From the NCBI RefSeq assembly GCF_000621125.1, contig NZ_JHZC01000004.1:620001-684000 (forward strand): a stretch of 64,000 nucleotides of DNA, in the 5' to 3' direction. Positions 8,719 to 17,191 of this stretch are shown here, one piece after another; position 1 is the first letter of the stretch, and each line of letters opens with the position of its first letter. Under the pieces are notes generated by a model that saw only the letters and a list, made by a program, of their open reading frames with translations, searched no databases and had not been told where the DNA came from. The DNA is from Maribacter antarcticus DSM 21422 (GTDB taxonomy: Bacteria; Bacteroidota; Bacteroidia; Flavobacteriales; Flavobacteriaceae). The translations under genes and the position numbers were made by a program.

Positions 8719-10035
8719 TTAATCTTCTTTTGCTTTCTTCAGTAGTTTTTGAGGTATCGATTTTTTAGCCTTGGCCCCCATTTGTTTTAGTTTTTCTATG
8801 CGAGTAACAATATTTCCTTGCCCATGGGTTAGTTTATTCATAGCACCGCTATATTCTGATTTTGCTTCATCTAATTTTTTTCCCACCTTGTCAAGGTCGG
8901 TTACAAAGCCTTCAAATTTATCGTACAGGGCACCGGCTTGTCTTGCAATTTCAATGGCGTTGCGTTGTTGTTTTTCATTATTCCACATACTATCGATGGT
9001 ACGTAGGGTAGCGAGTAGGGTAGCAGGGGTCACAATAACAATATTCTGCTCAAAAGCTTTGTTGTACAAGGAATTATCTTGATTGATGGCCACGGCAAAA
9101 GCAGGTTCTATGGGTATAAAGAGTAGCACAAAGTCCGGACTTTCCATAGCATACAAATCTTCATATTTTTTTGCAGATAACTGTTCTACATGCCTTCGAA
9201 GCGAATTAATATGATCCTTTAGATGTTTTGGTTTGAATTCCTCCTCGCTATTTACATAACGCTCATAATCTGTGAGTGAAACTTTGGAATCTACTACCAT
9301 TTTTTTACCGTCTGGTAGGTTGATGATGACATCGGGTAACACGCGAGAACCGTCTTCCCGTTGAAAGCTTTGTTGAACGGAATATTCTCGGTCTTTCTCT
9401 AAGCCCGATTTTTCAAGAACCCGTTCCAATACCAGTTCGCCCCAATTTCCCTGCATTTTGCTATCGCCCTTCAACGCCTTGGTTAGGTTTTTAGCTTCTT
9501 GTGTAATTTTAATATTCTGATTTTGAAGATGTAATAGCTGTTCCTTTAAAGCGGAATGTATGCTGATGTTTTCCTTTTGGCCATCCTCTACTCTTTTCTC
9601 GAATAATTGTATTTTTTCCTGTAGGGGACTCAATATCTGCTTGATATTCCTTTGATTTTGTTCCGTAAACTTAGCGCTGTTTTGGTCTAGTATTTTATTG
9701 GCGAGGTTTTCAAACTCTTTTGTGAATTTTTCTTGTAGCTGGGTAGTTTCCTGTTTTTGTTCGGTATTTAAGCGGTTTAAATTATCGTTGATGCCTTCCA
9801 AGCGCACAATTTTTTGACCTAATAATTCTTTTTCTAACTGTGCTTGTTTGAGTTCCGCACCGGTTGTTGCTAGTCGGTTTTTGAAGTCTTGTGTTGCTGT
9901 ATTCCATTGCTGCTCGCGCTCCTTCCAAATAGCCTTAATGGAACTGGTCTTTAGCTTTTGCAGGTATGTCCCTAACAGTACGCCTAAACCAATGGAAAGT
10001 AATGCGATGATTAAATAAATAAATTCAGTATTCAT
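8719..10035 (-). CDS. rmuC: DNA recombination protein RmuC
   Basis: A 438-aa protein: an N-terminal transmembrane helix (residues about 5-25), a long coiled coil to about residue 190 rich in Gln/Glu/Lys, then the conserved RmuC nuclease-like core (GNWGELVLERVLEKSGL, VLPDVIINLPDGKKMVVDSKVSL, FVLLFIPIEPAFA). The D-V-I-I and D-S-K residues match the expected PD-(D/E)xK-like site. RmuC limits rearrangement at inverted repeats. It lies 29 bp upstream of the 121-aa gene in the same direction, so the three minus-strand genes here may be one unit. Confidence 0.93.
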   Translation of the reverse strand: MNTEFIYLIIALLSIGLGVLLGTYLQKLKTSSIKAIWKEREQQWNTATQDFKNRLATTGAELKQAQLEKELLGQKIVRLEGINDNLNRLNTEQKQETTQLQEKFTKEFENLANKILDQNSAKFTEQNQRNIKQILSPLQEKIQLFEKRVEDGQKENISIHSALKEQLLHLQNQNIKITQEAKNLTKALKGDSKMQGNWGELVLERVLEKSGLEKDREYSVQQSFQREDGSRVLPDVIINLPDGKKMVVDSKVSLTDYERYVNSEEEFKPKHLKDHINSLRRHVEQLSAKKYEDLYAMESPDFVLLFIPIEPAFAVAINQDNSLYNKAFEQNIVIVTPATLLATLRTIDSMWNNEKQQRNAIEIARQAGALYDKFEGFVTDLDKVGKKLDEAKSEYSGAMNKLTHGQGNIVTRIEKLKQMGAKAKKSIPQKLLKKAKED

Positions 10036-10363
10036 GAAATATATTGATAGGATAAAGATAGGGGTTTTGCATTTTGTGGGGTCTAAGTTATGTAATGGGT
10101 AGTGTGTTTTATATTTCCCTCTTCATAAGGAGGGACTGTGGGAGGTATTGGTCTGGCTATTGGCGTGGTTTCAACAATGGTATGAGTTTCATACACCCCT
10201 TAATCCCCTCTTTAAAGAGGGGGAACGCTCCATTATACTATGAGTTTCAAATTTAAACTACAATACCTTTCCATATCCTAGGGTAGGAGCTACTGTTATG
10301 AAATAAACGGAACATAATTCGAAGCTATGGCAATAAGGATTGAGGTAACGGCAACGAACTAAG
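10036..10363. repeat. Intergenic region with palindromic repeat units and a flanking 11-bp direct repeat
   Basis: No gene is seen in this 328-bp gap. It holds two GC-rich palindromic units in otherwise AT-rich DNA: an imperfect one at 10118-10134 (CCCTC...GAGGG) and a perfect 18-bp palindrome CCCCTCTTTAAAGAGGGG at 10205-10222. The 11-mer TATGAGTTTCA occurs at 10181-10191 and again at 10239-10249, flanking the second palindrome. That is the layout expected of a small non-coding insertion with target duplication, though chance cannot be excluded. Confidence 0.5.
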
Positions 10364-11140
10364 TTATTTCTTCACCTTAAAAGAACCTGTTAAAGCGTCA
10401 AATATAATCATATCTGCAGGGAAAAGCTGTTCAAAAGAACCGCTTTCGATAAGTTCGCAAGGCTGTCCGAAGGGATTTTCAATGCCATCCAAAATTAATA
10501 TCTTATCACACAGCTGAATGGCTAAATCTATTTCGTGTGTGGTAAATAGCACTGTTTTTTGATAGGTTTTAGCCAGTTGCTTTAGGAGCTTTAAAATCTG
10601 TACTTTGTGATAGAGGTCTAGATGCGTGGTAGGTTCATCCAATAGAATTAAAGGGGTGTCCTGAGCCATAGCACGAGCTATAAGTACACGTTGTAACTGA
10701 CCGTCACTCAACTCATGACATTTTTTATGTTGTAGGTCTTTTAAATCCAGTTGCTGTAAACAGTTTTCAATCTGTCTTTTGTCTTGTTGCGTAAGGGTTC
10801 CCAACCAATTTGTATACGGTAAGCGCCCTAAGGCAATCAACTCTAGCACTGTTAGGTTCTTTGAAGCGATAGGTTCAGTAAGTACGACACTAATTTGGGA
10901 AGCTAATGCTAGCGTTTTGTAAGATGATAGCTCTTTACCGTTAATTTTAATCGTTCCCGATAGTTTTGGCTGCACTTTCCCCAGTGTGCGCAATAACGTA
11001 GATTTCCCTATACCGTTTACACCAACAATAGCACAAAGTCCTCCAGCGTTTAAATCAAAATTAATATGCGCTGCTATTACTGCAGATTTATATCCAATGG
11101 CTAGTTCCTTTACAGCGATGGTAGGTGGGGTTTTTTTCAT
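10364..11140 (-). CDS. btuD: ABC transporter ATP-binding protein (cobalamin/iron-chelate type)
   Basis: A 258-aa ATPase of the FecE/BtuD class. Walker A is GVNGIGKST (residues 40-48), the signature is LSDGQ (144-148, a variant of LSGGQ), Walker B is LILLDEP (164-170), and the switch His is in TTHEIDLA. It energises import through the FecCD-type permease encoded just upstream (2 bp gap). The specific role in B12 uptake rests on the divergent riboswitch and BtuB-like receptor; iron-siderophore import is the alternative. Symbol by context. Confidence 0.87.
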   Translation of the reverse strand: MKKTPPTIAVKELAIGYKSAVIAAHINFDLNAGGLCAIVGVNGIGKSTLLRTLGKVQPKLSGTIKINGKELSSYKTLALASQISVVLTEPIASKNLTVLELIALGRLPYTNWLGTLTQQDKRQIENCLQQLDLKDLQHKKCHELSDGQLQRVLIARAMAQDTPLILLDEPTTHLDLYHKVQILKLLKQLAKTYQKTVLFTTHEIDLAIQLCDKILILDGIENPFGQPCELIESGSFEQLFPADMIIFDALTGSFKVKK

Positions 11141-11141
11141 A

Positions 11142-12176
11142 TCAAAAAATCATTTTTCGTTTTCTGATTAAGAGCCAAATCACTACCGGCGCACCTACGA
11201 TGGAGGTAATTGCATTAATGGGAAGTACGCTTGCCGAGTTGGGTAATTGCGCGATGGTATCGCAGAGTAGCATTAAAATGGCACCATAAAGAAAAACAGC
11301 AGGTAATAAAATACGGTGCTCCATAGTTTTAAATAATTGCCGGGTTAAATGGGGAACAGCAAGCCCTACAAAAGCAATGGGGCCGGCAAAAGCGGTGATG
11401 CCACCTGCCAAGAGTCCAGTTGCTATAATAATCATTAATCGAGATTTTTTTAAGGCTACCCCCAAACTTTTGGCGTAATTCTCACCCAATAAAAAGGCAT
11501 TCAAGTTTTTTAGTGATAAGGTACTAATCAGAAGTCCGATAAAAACGATGCTCGTTAATAAGAGCACTTGTGACCATGATAAACTACCCACTGATCCATA
11601 AGACCAAAATATAAAGCGTTGTAATTGTTCCGCATCGGAAAAATAGGCCAATACGCTCACGATTGCTGCGGTGATACTGCCGAACATAAGTCCGATAATC
11701 AGTAGCGCCATGGTGTCCTTTATTCGGTTGGCGACTAACATCACAACCGCCAACACCAAAAAGCTTCCTAAGCTTGAGGCAATAGCCAAGGAGACGTCGT
11801 TTATCAACTCAAACGCTGCGAAACCTGATAATACCGAACCGCCCATAAGTAGCAGTGCCGCGCCAAGACTTGCACCTGAACTTATCCCCAAGACAAACGG
11901 ACCAGCCAATGGATTTCGGAACAAGGTTTGCATCAAAAGTCCACTTACCGCTAAGCCACCGCCTACTAACATAGCCGTAATAGCTTTAGGCAAGCGATAC
12001 TCCAAAATAATGTACTTCCAAGAAGGGGTGCCAATTTCTCCTCCAAACAAAGCCTTTAAGGTAGCTTGGAACGGGATAGCTACACTTCCTGAACTTATAT
12101 TCAATAGTATCGCCAACAGCAGCGCAACAAAAAGTGCTATGAACCAAATGCTATATGACGTGCTGCGGTTGTTCAT
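11142..12176 (-). CDS. btuC: FecCD-family ABC permease (cobalamin/iron-chelate type)
   Basis: A 344-aa very hydrophobic protein with about 9-10 predicted membrane helices. It carries the family hallmarks EYRLPKAITAMLVGGGLAVSG, MQTLFRNPLAGPFVLGISSGAS and FVGLAVPHLTRQL, the last being part of the region that contacts the ATPase. The inner-membrane channel of a BtuCD-type importer. It overlaps the substrate-binding gene by 4 bp and is followed 2 bp on by the ATPase, so this is a tight three-gene operon. Confidence 0.9.
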   Translation of the reverse strand: MNNRSTSYSIWFIALFVALLLAILLNISSGSVAIPFQATLKALFGGEIGTPSWKYIILEYRLPKAITAMLVGGGLAVSGLLMQTLFRNPLAGPFVLGISSGASLGAALLLMGGSVLSGFAAFELINDVSLAIASSLGSFLVLAVVMLVANRIKDTMALLIIGLMFGSITAAIVSVLAYFSDAEQLQRFIFWSYGSVGSLSWSQVLLLTSIVFIGLLISTLSLKNLNAFLLGENYAKSLGVALKKSRLMIIIATGLLAGGITAFAGPIAFVGLAVPHLTRQLFKTMEHRILLPAVFLYGAILMLLCDTIAQLPNSASVLPINAITSIVGAPVVIWLLIRKRKMIF

Positions 12177-13324
12177 TTTAGGGGTTTAAAAAAGAAGGGG
12201 GTGTATTCTGGCAACAATTCCGGATGGAAAATGCGCACTAAATCCTTAAGAATCATATCAGGTCTTTGAGGCCCTAATTCGTAAAAAAGCAGCCCTCCTG
12301 TAGGTCCGGTTGTGGCGGAAAAGGTGTATATATTTTGATTTTTAAACGCTATAAATTCTTTGTAGTGTGTATTTGATGTCGACATTTCTTCATACCCTTT
12401 AAACTGGGAGGGAGAAATCCAAAATTGGGCTGCTTGGCCTTTTTCCAAGACCGATTCCAAACTAAGGGAGAGGCTTCCTGTTCCTTTGGTGTCGGACCAA
12501 AGGTAGTGTGCATTGGCATCTGTTATAAATTGAGCAGCCCAACTTTCTCCGGCGGGTAGGTACCAAATATCTTTGTATAAAGCGCCACTAAGTACCGTTG
12601 GTTTTTTACTTGCTTGCACCGCTAATTTTTTTATCTTTTTGTAATCGGCTTCAATTTCATTGAATAGCTGTTCGGCTCGTTTTTGCTTGTTTAAAAGCAC
12701 ACCAAAAAACTTTATCCATTCTGCTTTTCCTAAAGGGGTTTTCTCCGTCCAATCTCCATTAAATAAAACGGGTATGCCTGATTTTTGTAGTAGCTCATAC
12801 GCGGCATTGTTACTGTCCATCGCAAAACCGACGATAGCATCAGGCTGCATTTCGAGAACCATTTCGGTATTTAAGATTTCATTATTCCCCAACTCCTTAA
12901 TTTTACCCTCTGAAATCAATTGCCTAGCGGGCATGGAAGAAATGTACTGGGTATCTGGAAACCCTGTCAACCTATCCAACCCACCTAAGGCTTCCAAAGC
13001 TGGAATATGGGTTGTGGAAGTAACTACGAGGTTTTCTACCGGAGTGCCTATTATGGCATCATAGTTTCCTTTAGGAGGAGGGTTTGCTTCCAAATCTTTC
13101 TTGGGAACAAAAGCATAGGTAAAACTTTGGTTTGCATTGGGCCAAGGGTTGGTAACGGTAACTATGGGGAAATCTCCGTCATTATCAATTGCAAAGCCTA
13201 GTGCATGTGATACAATGGTGGTCTGCTGTTCCCCTGTATTTCTAACTAGAGGCTTTTTATCACTTTTACACGAAACGGAGACGAGCAGATAACTGAAGCA
13301 AATAACAAGGGTAAAACGTTTCAA
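12173..13324 (-). CDS. btuF: Periplasmic/lipoprotein ABC substrate-binding protein (BtuF-like)
   Basis: A 383-aa protein from a TTG at 13324, chosen because it opens directly on a signal sequence (LKRFTLVICFSYLLVSVSC) ending in a cysteine that could be lipidated. An ATG frame from 13390 would put 22 polar residues before the signal. The body has the two-lobe helical-backbone fold of BtuF/FepB proteins, with VVTSTTHIPALEALGGLDRLTGF and MQPDAIVGFAM in lobe one. It should deliver the ligand to the permease encoded by the overlapping downstream gene. No second riboswitch precedes it. Confidence 0.85.
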   Translation of the reverse strand: MKRFTLVICFSYLLVSVSCKSDKKPLVRNTGEQQTTIVSHALGFAIDNDGDFPIVTVTNPWPNANQSFTYAFVPKKDLEANPPPKGNYDAIIGTPVENLVVTSTTHIPALEALGGLDRLTGFPDTQYISSMPARQLISEGKIKELGNNEILNTEMVLEMQPDAIVGFAMDSNNAAYELLQKSGIPVLFNGDWTEKTPLGKAEWIKFFGVLLNKQKRAEQLFNEIEADYKKIKKLAVQASKKPTVLSGALYKDIWYLPAGESWAAQFITDANAHYLWSDTKGTGSLSLSLESVLEKGQAAQFWISPSQFKGYEEMSTSNTHYKEFIAFKNQNIYTFSATTGPTGGLLFYELGPQRPDMILKDLVRIFHPELLPEYTPFFFKPLK

Positions 13325-13428
13325 TTGGGTCGTATTAGGGCAAGGAAAATCCTCAAGTTCAATTGCAAAGTAACAAAAGTCATTTTTCATGGATTGTGCA
13401 TACGGTAATTTTGTTTAAAATAAATAAT

Positions 13429-13554
13429 ATGCGAAGCGATTCTACGGCTCTTATGTTTAGTATCGATAACGTTATTTTGTTGCAGTTTGTAGTAGGGTTT
13501 AACTATTTAGCCTTTAAAATGAGTAAGAAAAAGGAAGATAGCGTAGTGAATTAG
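13429..13554 (+). CDS. Possible small protein ORF (41 aa), doubtful
   Basis: ATG 13429 to stop 13554 gives a 41-residue product with a short hydrophobic centre (VILLQFVVGFNYLAF) and a lysine-rich tail ending MSKKKEDSVVN. A TAATTTTG -7-like box lies at 13405-13412. It sits between the divergent btuF start and the riboswitch promoter. I do not recognise the family; it could be a chance ORF or the end of a lost gene. Confidence 0.25.
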   Translation: MRSDSTALMFSIDNVILLQFVVGFNYLAFKMSKKKEDSVVN

Positions 13555-13556
13555 GT

Positions 13557-13564
13557 TACTTTTG
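13557..13564 (+). promoter_or_regulatory. Bacteroidota -7 promoter element for the riboswitch transcript
   Basis: TACTTTTG matches the Bacteroidota -7 consensus TAnnTTTG exactly. Transcription would start near 13571, just ahead of the riboswitch. No good -33 TTTG is seen at the expected distance. Confidence 0.5.
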
Positions 13565-13574
13565 TATTGGATTT

Positions 13575-13845
13575 AGGTTCGCATAAGATGGTTTTATGTG
13601 ATTAAAAGGGAATCCGGTAAATCAAATCACGAGATACGACTTTAGAAGTATACATTTTTACTTCAATTTAAAATCAGAACTCGTAATAGGATAATTCCGG
13701 AGCTGTTCCCGCAACTGTAAGTATATACTGATATTTATTGGTATCCCATTCTCAGAATGGGTTGTCCTTTCTTCATGCCACTGTCCCGAAAGGGATGGGA
13801 AGGTTAGGGAACAAAATACAAGCCAGGAGACCTGCCAGATTCATA
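13575..13845 (+). promoter_or_regulatory. Cobalamin (B12) riboswitch
   Basis: The conserved blocks appear in order: AAAAGGGAATCCGGT (from about 13604), CCGGAGCTGTTCCCGCAACTG ending near 13718 (the B12-box core), GCCACTG (about 13777-13783), GATGGGAAGG (about 13794-13803), and AGCCAGGAGACCTGCC (13821-13836). The CCGG...CCGG arm, normally closed by a few bases, here encloses about 80 extra bases (roughly 13619-13695) with internal complementarity (ACGAG with CTCGT; GAAGTA with TACTTC). A hairpin AAACCTT...AAGGTTT at about 13858-13878, directly before ATG 13885, could be the expression platform hiding the ribosome-binding region. Adenosyl- or methylcobalamin binding would repress the downstream genes. 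Confidence 0.93.
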
Positions 13846-13884
13846 ATAAAAAACGATAAACCTTCGGGATAAAGGTTTACGGGT

Positions 13885-15714
13885 ATGAAAAAACGCAGGT
13901 ACACCATATTGTTACTATTGTCCGTAGTGTGGCAAGCAGCCGCCCAAGATTTGCCTATGCAAAAATTGGACGAGGTTGTTGTGTCCGATATGCGTCTAAA
14001 ACGATATGCGGACGGGCATAAGCTTACCGTGCTTCAAGACAGTATAATTAAACGCAATGGGCTTTTTCTTACCGCTTTGCTCAGTTTTAATTCCAATATC
14101 TACTTTAAGGAAAATGGTTTGGGCATGGTAGCGTCCCCAGCGTTTCGCGGAACCAATGCTTCACATACCGCCGTAGTTTGGAACGGCATCAATATCAATT
14201 CCCAATTGAACGGGCAGGTAGATTTTAATACGGTAAATCCTTTTAATTATAGTTCTGTAGCTATTCGAAGCGGTGGTGGTAGCGTGCAGTTTGGTACCGG
14301 GGCCATTGGCGGGTCGGTGCATTTGAACAACGATTTAAGCTTTGAAAAGCATCTAGACCACCAAGTGTTTATAGGGTATGGAAGTTTTGATACGCGCAGC
14401 ATCAACTACAACAACAGCTTTGGCACCGGCAGATGGTCTAGCAGTATTGGTGTAAATTATAATAGTTCCGATAACGACTACCGCTATTTGGAAACCGATG
14501 AACGGAATGTCAATGGCGCCTTTGAGCATATTAATATAAATGCGAATGCAGGTTATATCCTCAACGATAAAAACGTAATTCGTTTATACCACCAGCGTTT
14601 TATTGGCGACCGAAACCTATCTGGTAATCTGGTAGCTCCGGGTCGCAGTAGGTATGAAGACCTCCAGAACCGAACCCAATTGGAGTGGTCCAATTTTGGA
14701 AGAAATACGATTAATAGGTTAAAAGTGGCCCATTTACACGAAGCGTTCAAGTACTACGAAAATAAGGATTCCGATACGTTTTCGGACGGACGAGTCACTA
14801 CATTTCTTGCCCGTTACACTACGGATGTAAAATTGTCGGATGCTTTTCGGCTTAATTCTTTTTTGGAATATAACAACTTTAGTGCCAATGGCAGCAGTTT
14901 TGGCACACCACAACGAAACGATTTAGCGCTAACCGCCGTTTTGAAACATACCATAAATACGAAGGCACGATACAACCTTAGCGCACGACAAGATGTTTCT
15001 TCGGATTTTTCTGCACCCTTGGTTTTTGCTTGGGCCGGAAGTTATGATTTTAGTACATGGTATCAGTTGCAATTGAATGCTTCCCGTAATTTTCGCATGC
15101 CCACGTTCAATGATTTGTATTGGCAGCCCGGTGGTAATTTGGACTTAGAACCGGAAAACTCCTATCAGTTGGATTTGGGGCATCAAGTTCAAGTTGGTAA
15201 ACTATCCTTCAATCTAAATACCTATTATATCGAAACAAAAGATATGATTCGTTGGTTGCCCAACACTAGCGGATTTTGGGCACCAACCAATGTAGATGCT
15301 GTTCAAATTTATGGTGCGGAGGCAGAGCTGGCCTTTAAAACACCCATCGGAAAAGAACAAGAAATCGAGTTTAGAACCAATTACGCGTACACAGTCTCCG
15401 AAGATAAGGCAAGTCAAGAGCAGCTTATCTATGTTCCATTTCATAGGGCCAATGCATCCCTTGCCTATAGCTTTGGCGATCTAGGTCTGTTTTATCAACA
15501 GCTGTACAACGGATCTGTTTCAATTATCGGAGGGGAATTGGAAGGGTATCAGGTGGCGAATACCGGACTTACCTACACCTTAAAAACCCAGAGCAGTTTG
15601 CAATACCGTTTTGGCTTAACGGTGAACAATCTTTTTAATACGTATTACGAAAATATCGCCTTACGACCGATGCCTAACAGAAATATTCAAACCCAAGTAG
15701 TTTTAAATTTTTAG
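13885..15714 (+). CDS. btuB: TonB-dependent cobalamin receptor, BtuB-like
   Basis: A 609-aa outer-membrane receptor. It has a signal peptide (residues 1-20, ending AAAQD), a TonB-box/plug region from about residue 28 (KLDEVVVSDMRLKRY) with FRGTNASHTAVVWNGININS and IRSGGGSVQFGTGAIGGSV, and then a 22-strand-type barrel ending in a terminal Phe (VVLNF). It lacks the N-terminal carboxypeptidase-like domain of SusC proteins. Being directly behind a B12 riboswitch and divergent from a BtuFCD-type ABC transporter makes cobalamin the likely ligand. The next gene starts 2 bp after the stop. Confidence 0.93.
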   Translation: MKKRRYTILLLLSVVWQAAAQDLPMQKLDEVVVSDMRLKRYADGHKLTVLQDSIIKRNGLFLTALLSFNSNIYFKENGLGMVASPAFRGTNASHTAVVWNGININSQLNGQVDFNTVNPFNYSSVAIRSGGGSVQFGTGAIGGSVHLNNDLSFEKHLDHQVFIGYGSFDTRSINYNNSFGTGRWSSSIGVNYNSSDNDYRYLETDERNVNGAFEHININANAGYILNDKNVIRLYHQRFIGDRNLSGNLVAPGRSRYEDLQNRTQLEWSNFGRNTINRLKVAHLHEAFKYYENKDSDTFSDGRVTTFLARYTTDVKLSDAFRLNSFLEYNNFSANGSSFGTPQRNDLALTAVLKHTINTKARYNLSARQDVSSDFSAPLVFAWAGSYDFSTWYQLQLNASRNFRMPTFNDLYWQPGGNLDLEPENSYQLDLGHQVQVGKLSFNLNTYYIETKDMIRWLPNTSGFWAPTNVDAVQIYGAEAELAFKTPIGKEQEIEFRTNYAYTVSEDKASQEQLIYVPFHRANASLAYSFGDLGLFYQQLYNGSVSIIGGELEGYQVANTGLTYTLKTQSSLQYRFGLTVNNLFNTYYENIALRPMPNRNIQTQVVLNF

Positions 15715-15716
15715 AT

Positions 15717-17117
15717 ATGAGAATAAATAAATTAGTGATGATTGCGGCAGTGGCCGGAGTCCTTTTTACCGGATGTACCGATGATGACACGCCAGCTGCT
15801 TTGCCAGGTGTGGGTGTTTCCTTGGTTCAAGAATCTGTAGGGGAGGACGTAGGTACGGTTTCCTTGTTATTTAACACTATGAATACCTTTGATACCGATG
15901 TAGAATTGATTTATGAGCTAAGCGGGACAGCAACCGCTGATACAGATTATACTGCACTCCAAGGTACTTTGGTCTTAGAAGCCGGAGCTAATTCCGTTAA
16001 CCAAAACCTATTTATTATTGACGATGCCGAGGTAGAAACAGATGAAGAGTTAATTGTTACCCTTACGTCTGTTAATGGTGAAACGGAATTTATTTCTAGC
16101 AATAGTTCAGCAACCTTAACAATTACTGATAATGATTCCTTTGCCTATGAAAATGGAATTTTAGTGCTGCACGAGGGTAATTTCTTTGGCGGAAATGCTT
16201 CGGTTTCTTATATAACTGAAGATTTGTCTACCACCACAAACAATATATTTAGTGGCGTAAATGATGCTGCTTTAGGTGATGTTGGTCAAAGTATGGGGTT
16301 CAACGGTGACCTTGCCTATATCGTCGTTAACAATTCACAGAAAATTGAAGTAGTCAATCGATTTACATTTGAGTTGGTAGGTACTATTGATACTGGACTT
16401 TTGAATCCGCGTAATATTGCTTTTACAAAAGGAAAGGGGTATGTGACCAACTGGGGAGATGGTACCGATGCTACCGATGATTTTGTGGCGCTTATCAATT
16501 TAGAAAGTTTTACAGTGGAGGATACCTATTCGGTTCCTGAAGGCCCAGAAGCTATTGTAGCCACGGAGGACTATATTTACGTTGCCCATCAAGGAGGGTT
16601 TGGTCAGAATAATATCGTTACTGTTATAAACGCCAATACCAATACCTTGGACAGCTCGATTACAGTGGCGGATAGACCAAACTCCATGCAGTTAATAGAT
16701 GGTGCTTTATGGGTGCTCTCCGGGGGTAATCCTTCTTGGACAGGCAATGAAACTGCTGGGCAGTTGGATAAAATCGATACTGTAACAAATAGTATTGAAA
16801 CCACCTTTGCCTTTACACAAACAGAACACCCAGGAAACCTTTCGGTAGATGGTGCTAATTTATATTATTTGATGAGCGGAAACGTGTTTAACATGAATGT
16901 ATCCGACACCGAATTACCTGCAACTGGTGTTGTTAATGGCGTTAGTTTTTATGATATGACCGTAAACAACGGAAAATTATACGGGGTAGATGCAAAGGAT
17001 TTTGCAAGTAACGGTTCTTTGGAAATTTATGACCTTGGCTCCAACACCTTGGACGTTTCCTTAGAAGTTTCTATTATTCCAGGTGCGATTTACTTTAATG
17101 GTGGGTTTGAGTTTTAA
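15717..17117 (+). CDS. Surface lipoprotein with Calx-beta domain and YncE-like beta-propeller (candidate BtuG analogue)
   Basis: A 466-aa protein. The lipobox is at LFTGC (about residue 20). Residues about 33-132 form a Calx-beta domain (ELSGTATADTDYTAL, DDAEVETDEELIVTL, ATLTITDND). Residues about 140-466 are repeated propeller blades with YVVNN/YVTNWGD/YVAHQGG strands, like YncE/DUF5074 propellers. It is 2 bp after the receptor gene and shares the riboswitch transcript. BtuG of Bacteroides is also a propeller lipoprotein that captures B12 on the receptor, so a capping or capture role is plausible. The Calx-beta module could act as a spacer; that is inference. Confidence 0.75.
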   Translation: MRINKLVMIAAVAGVLFTGCTDDDTPAALPGVGVSLVQESVGEDVGTVSLLFNTMNTFDTDVELIYELSGTATADTDYTALQGTLVLEAGANSVNQNLFIIDDAEVETDEELIVTLTSVNGETEFISSNSSATLTITDNDSFAYENGILVLHEGNFFGGNASVSYITEDLSTTTNNIFSGVNDAALGDVGQSMGFNGDLAYIVVNNSQKIEVVNRFTFELVGTIDTGLLNPRNIAFTKGKGYVTNWGDGTDATDDFVALINLESFTVEDTYSVPEGPEAIVATEDYIYVAHQGGFGQNNIVTVINANTNTLDSSITVADRPNSMQLIDGALWVLSGGNPSWTGNETAGQLDKIDTVTNSIETTFAFTQTEHPGNLSVDGANLYYLMSGNVFNMNVSDTELPATGVVNGVSFYDMTVNNGKLYGVDAKDFASNGSLEIYDLGSNTLDVSLEVSIIPGAIYFNGGFEF

Positions 17118-17140
17118 TTAGGCTTTAATTTCGGTAATAA

Positions 17141-17173
17141 AAAAAGGAGCATGGTTTACATGCTCCTTTTTTT
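17141..17173. terminator. Bidirectional rho-independent terminator
   Basis: AAAAAGGAGCATG / CATGCTCCTTTTTTT forms a perfect stem with a 5-base loop between the convergent propeller gene and the S41 peptidase gene, with A and T runs on both sides. Confidence 0.85.
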
Positions 17174-17191
17174 ATATAATTCATTCAGGTA

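Noticed and set aside
11671-12189. Plus-strand ORF of 172 codons over the permease gene
   Set aside because: Antisense shadow of a membrane-protein gene; low-complexity Pro/Ser/Ala-rich translation.
12660-13064. Plus-strand ORF of 134 codons over btuF
   Set aside because: Antisense shadow with no domain.
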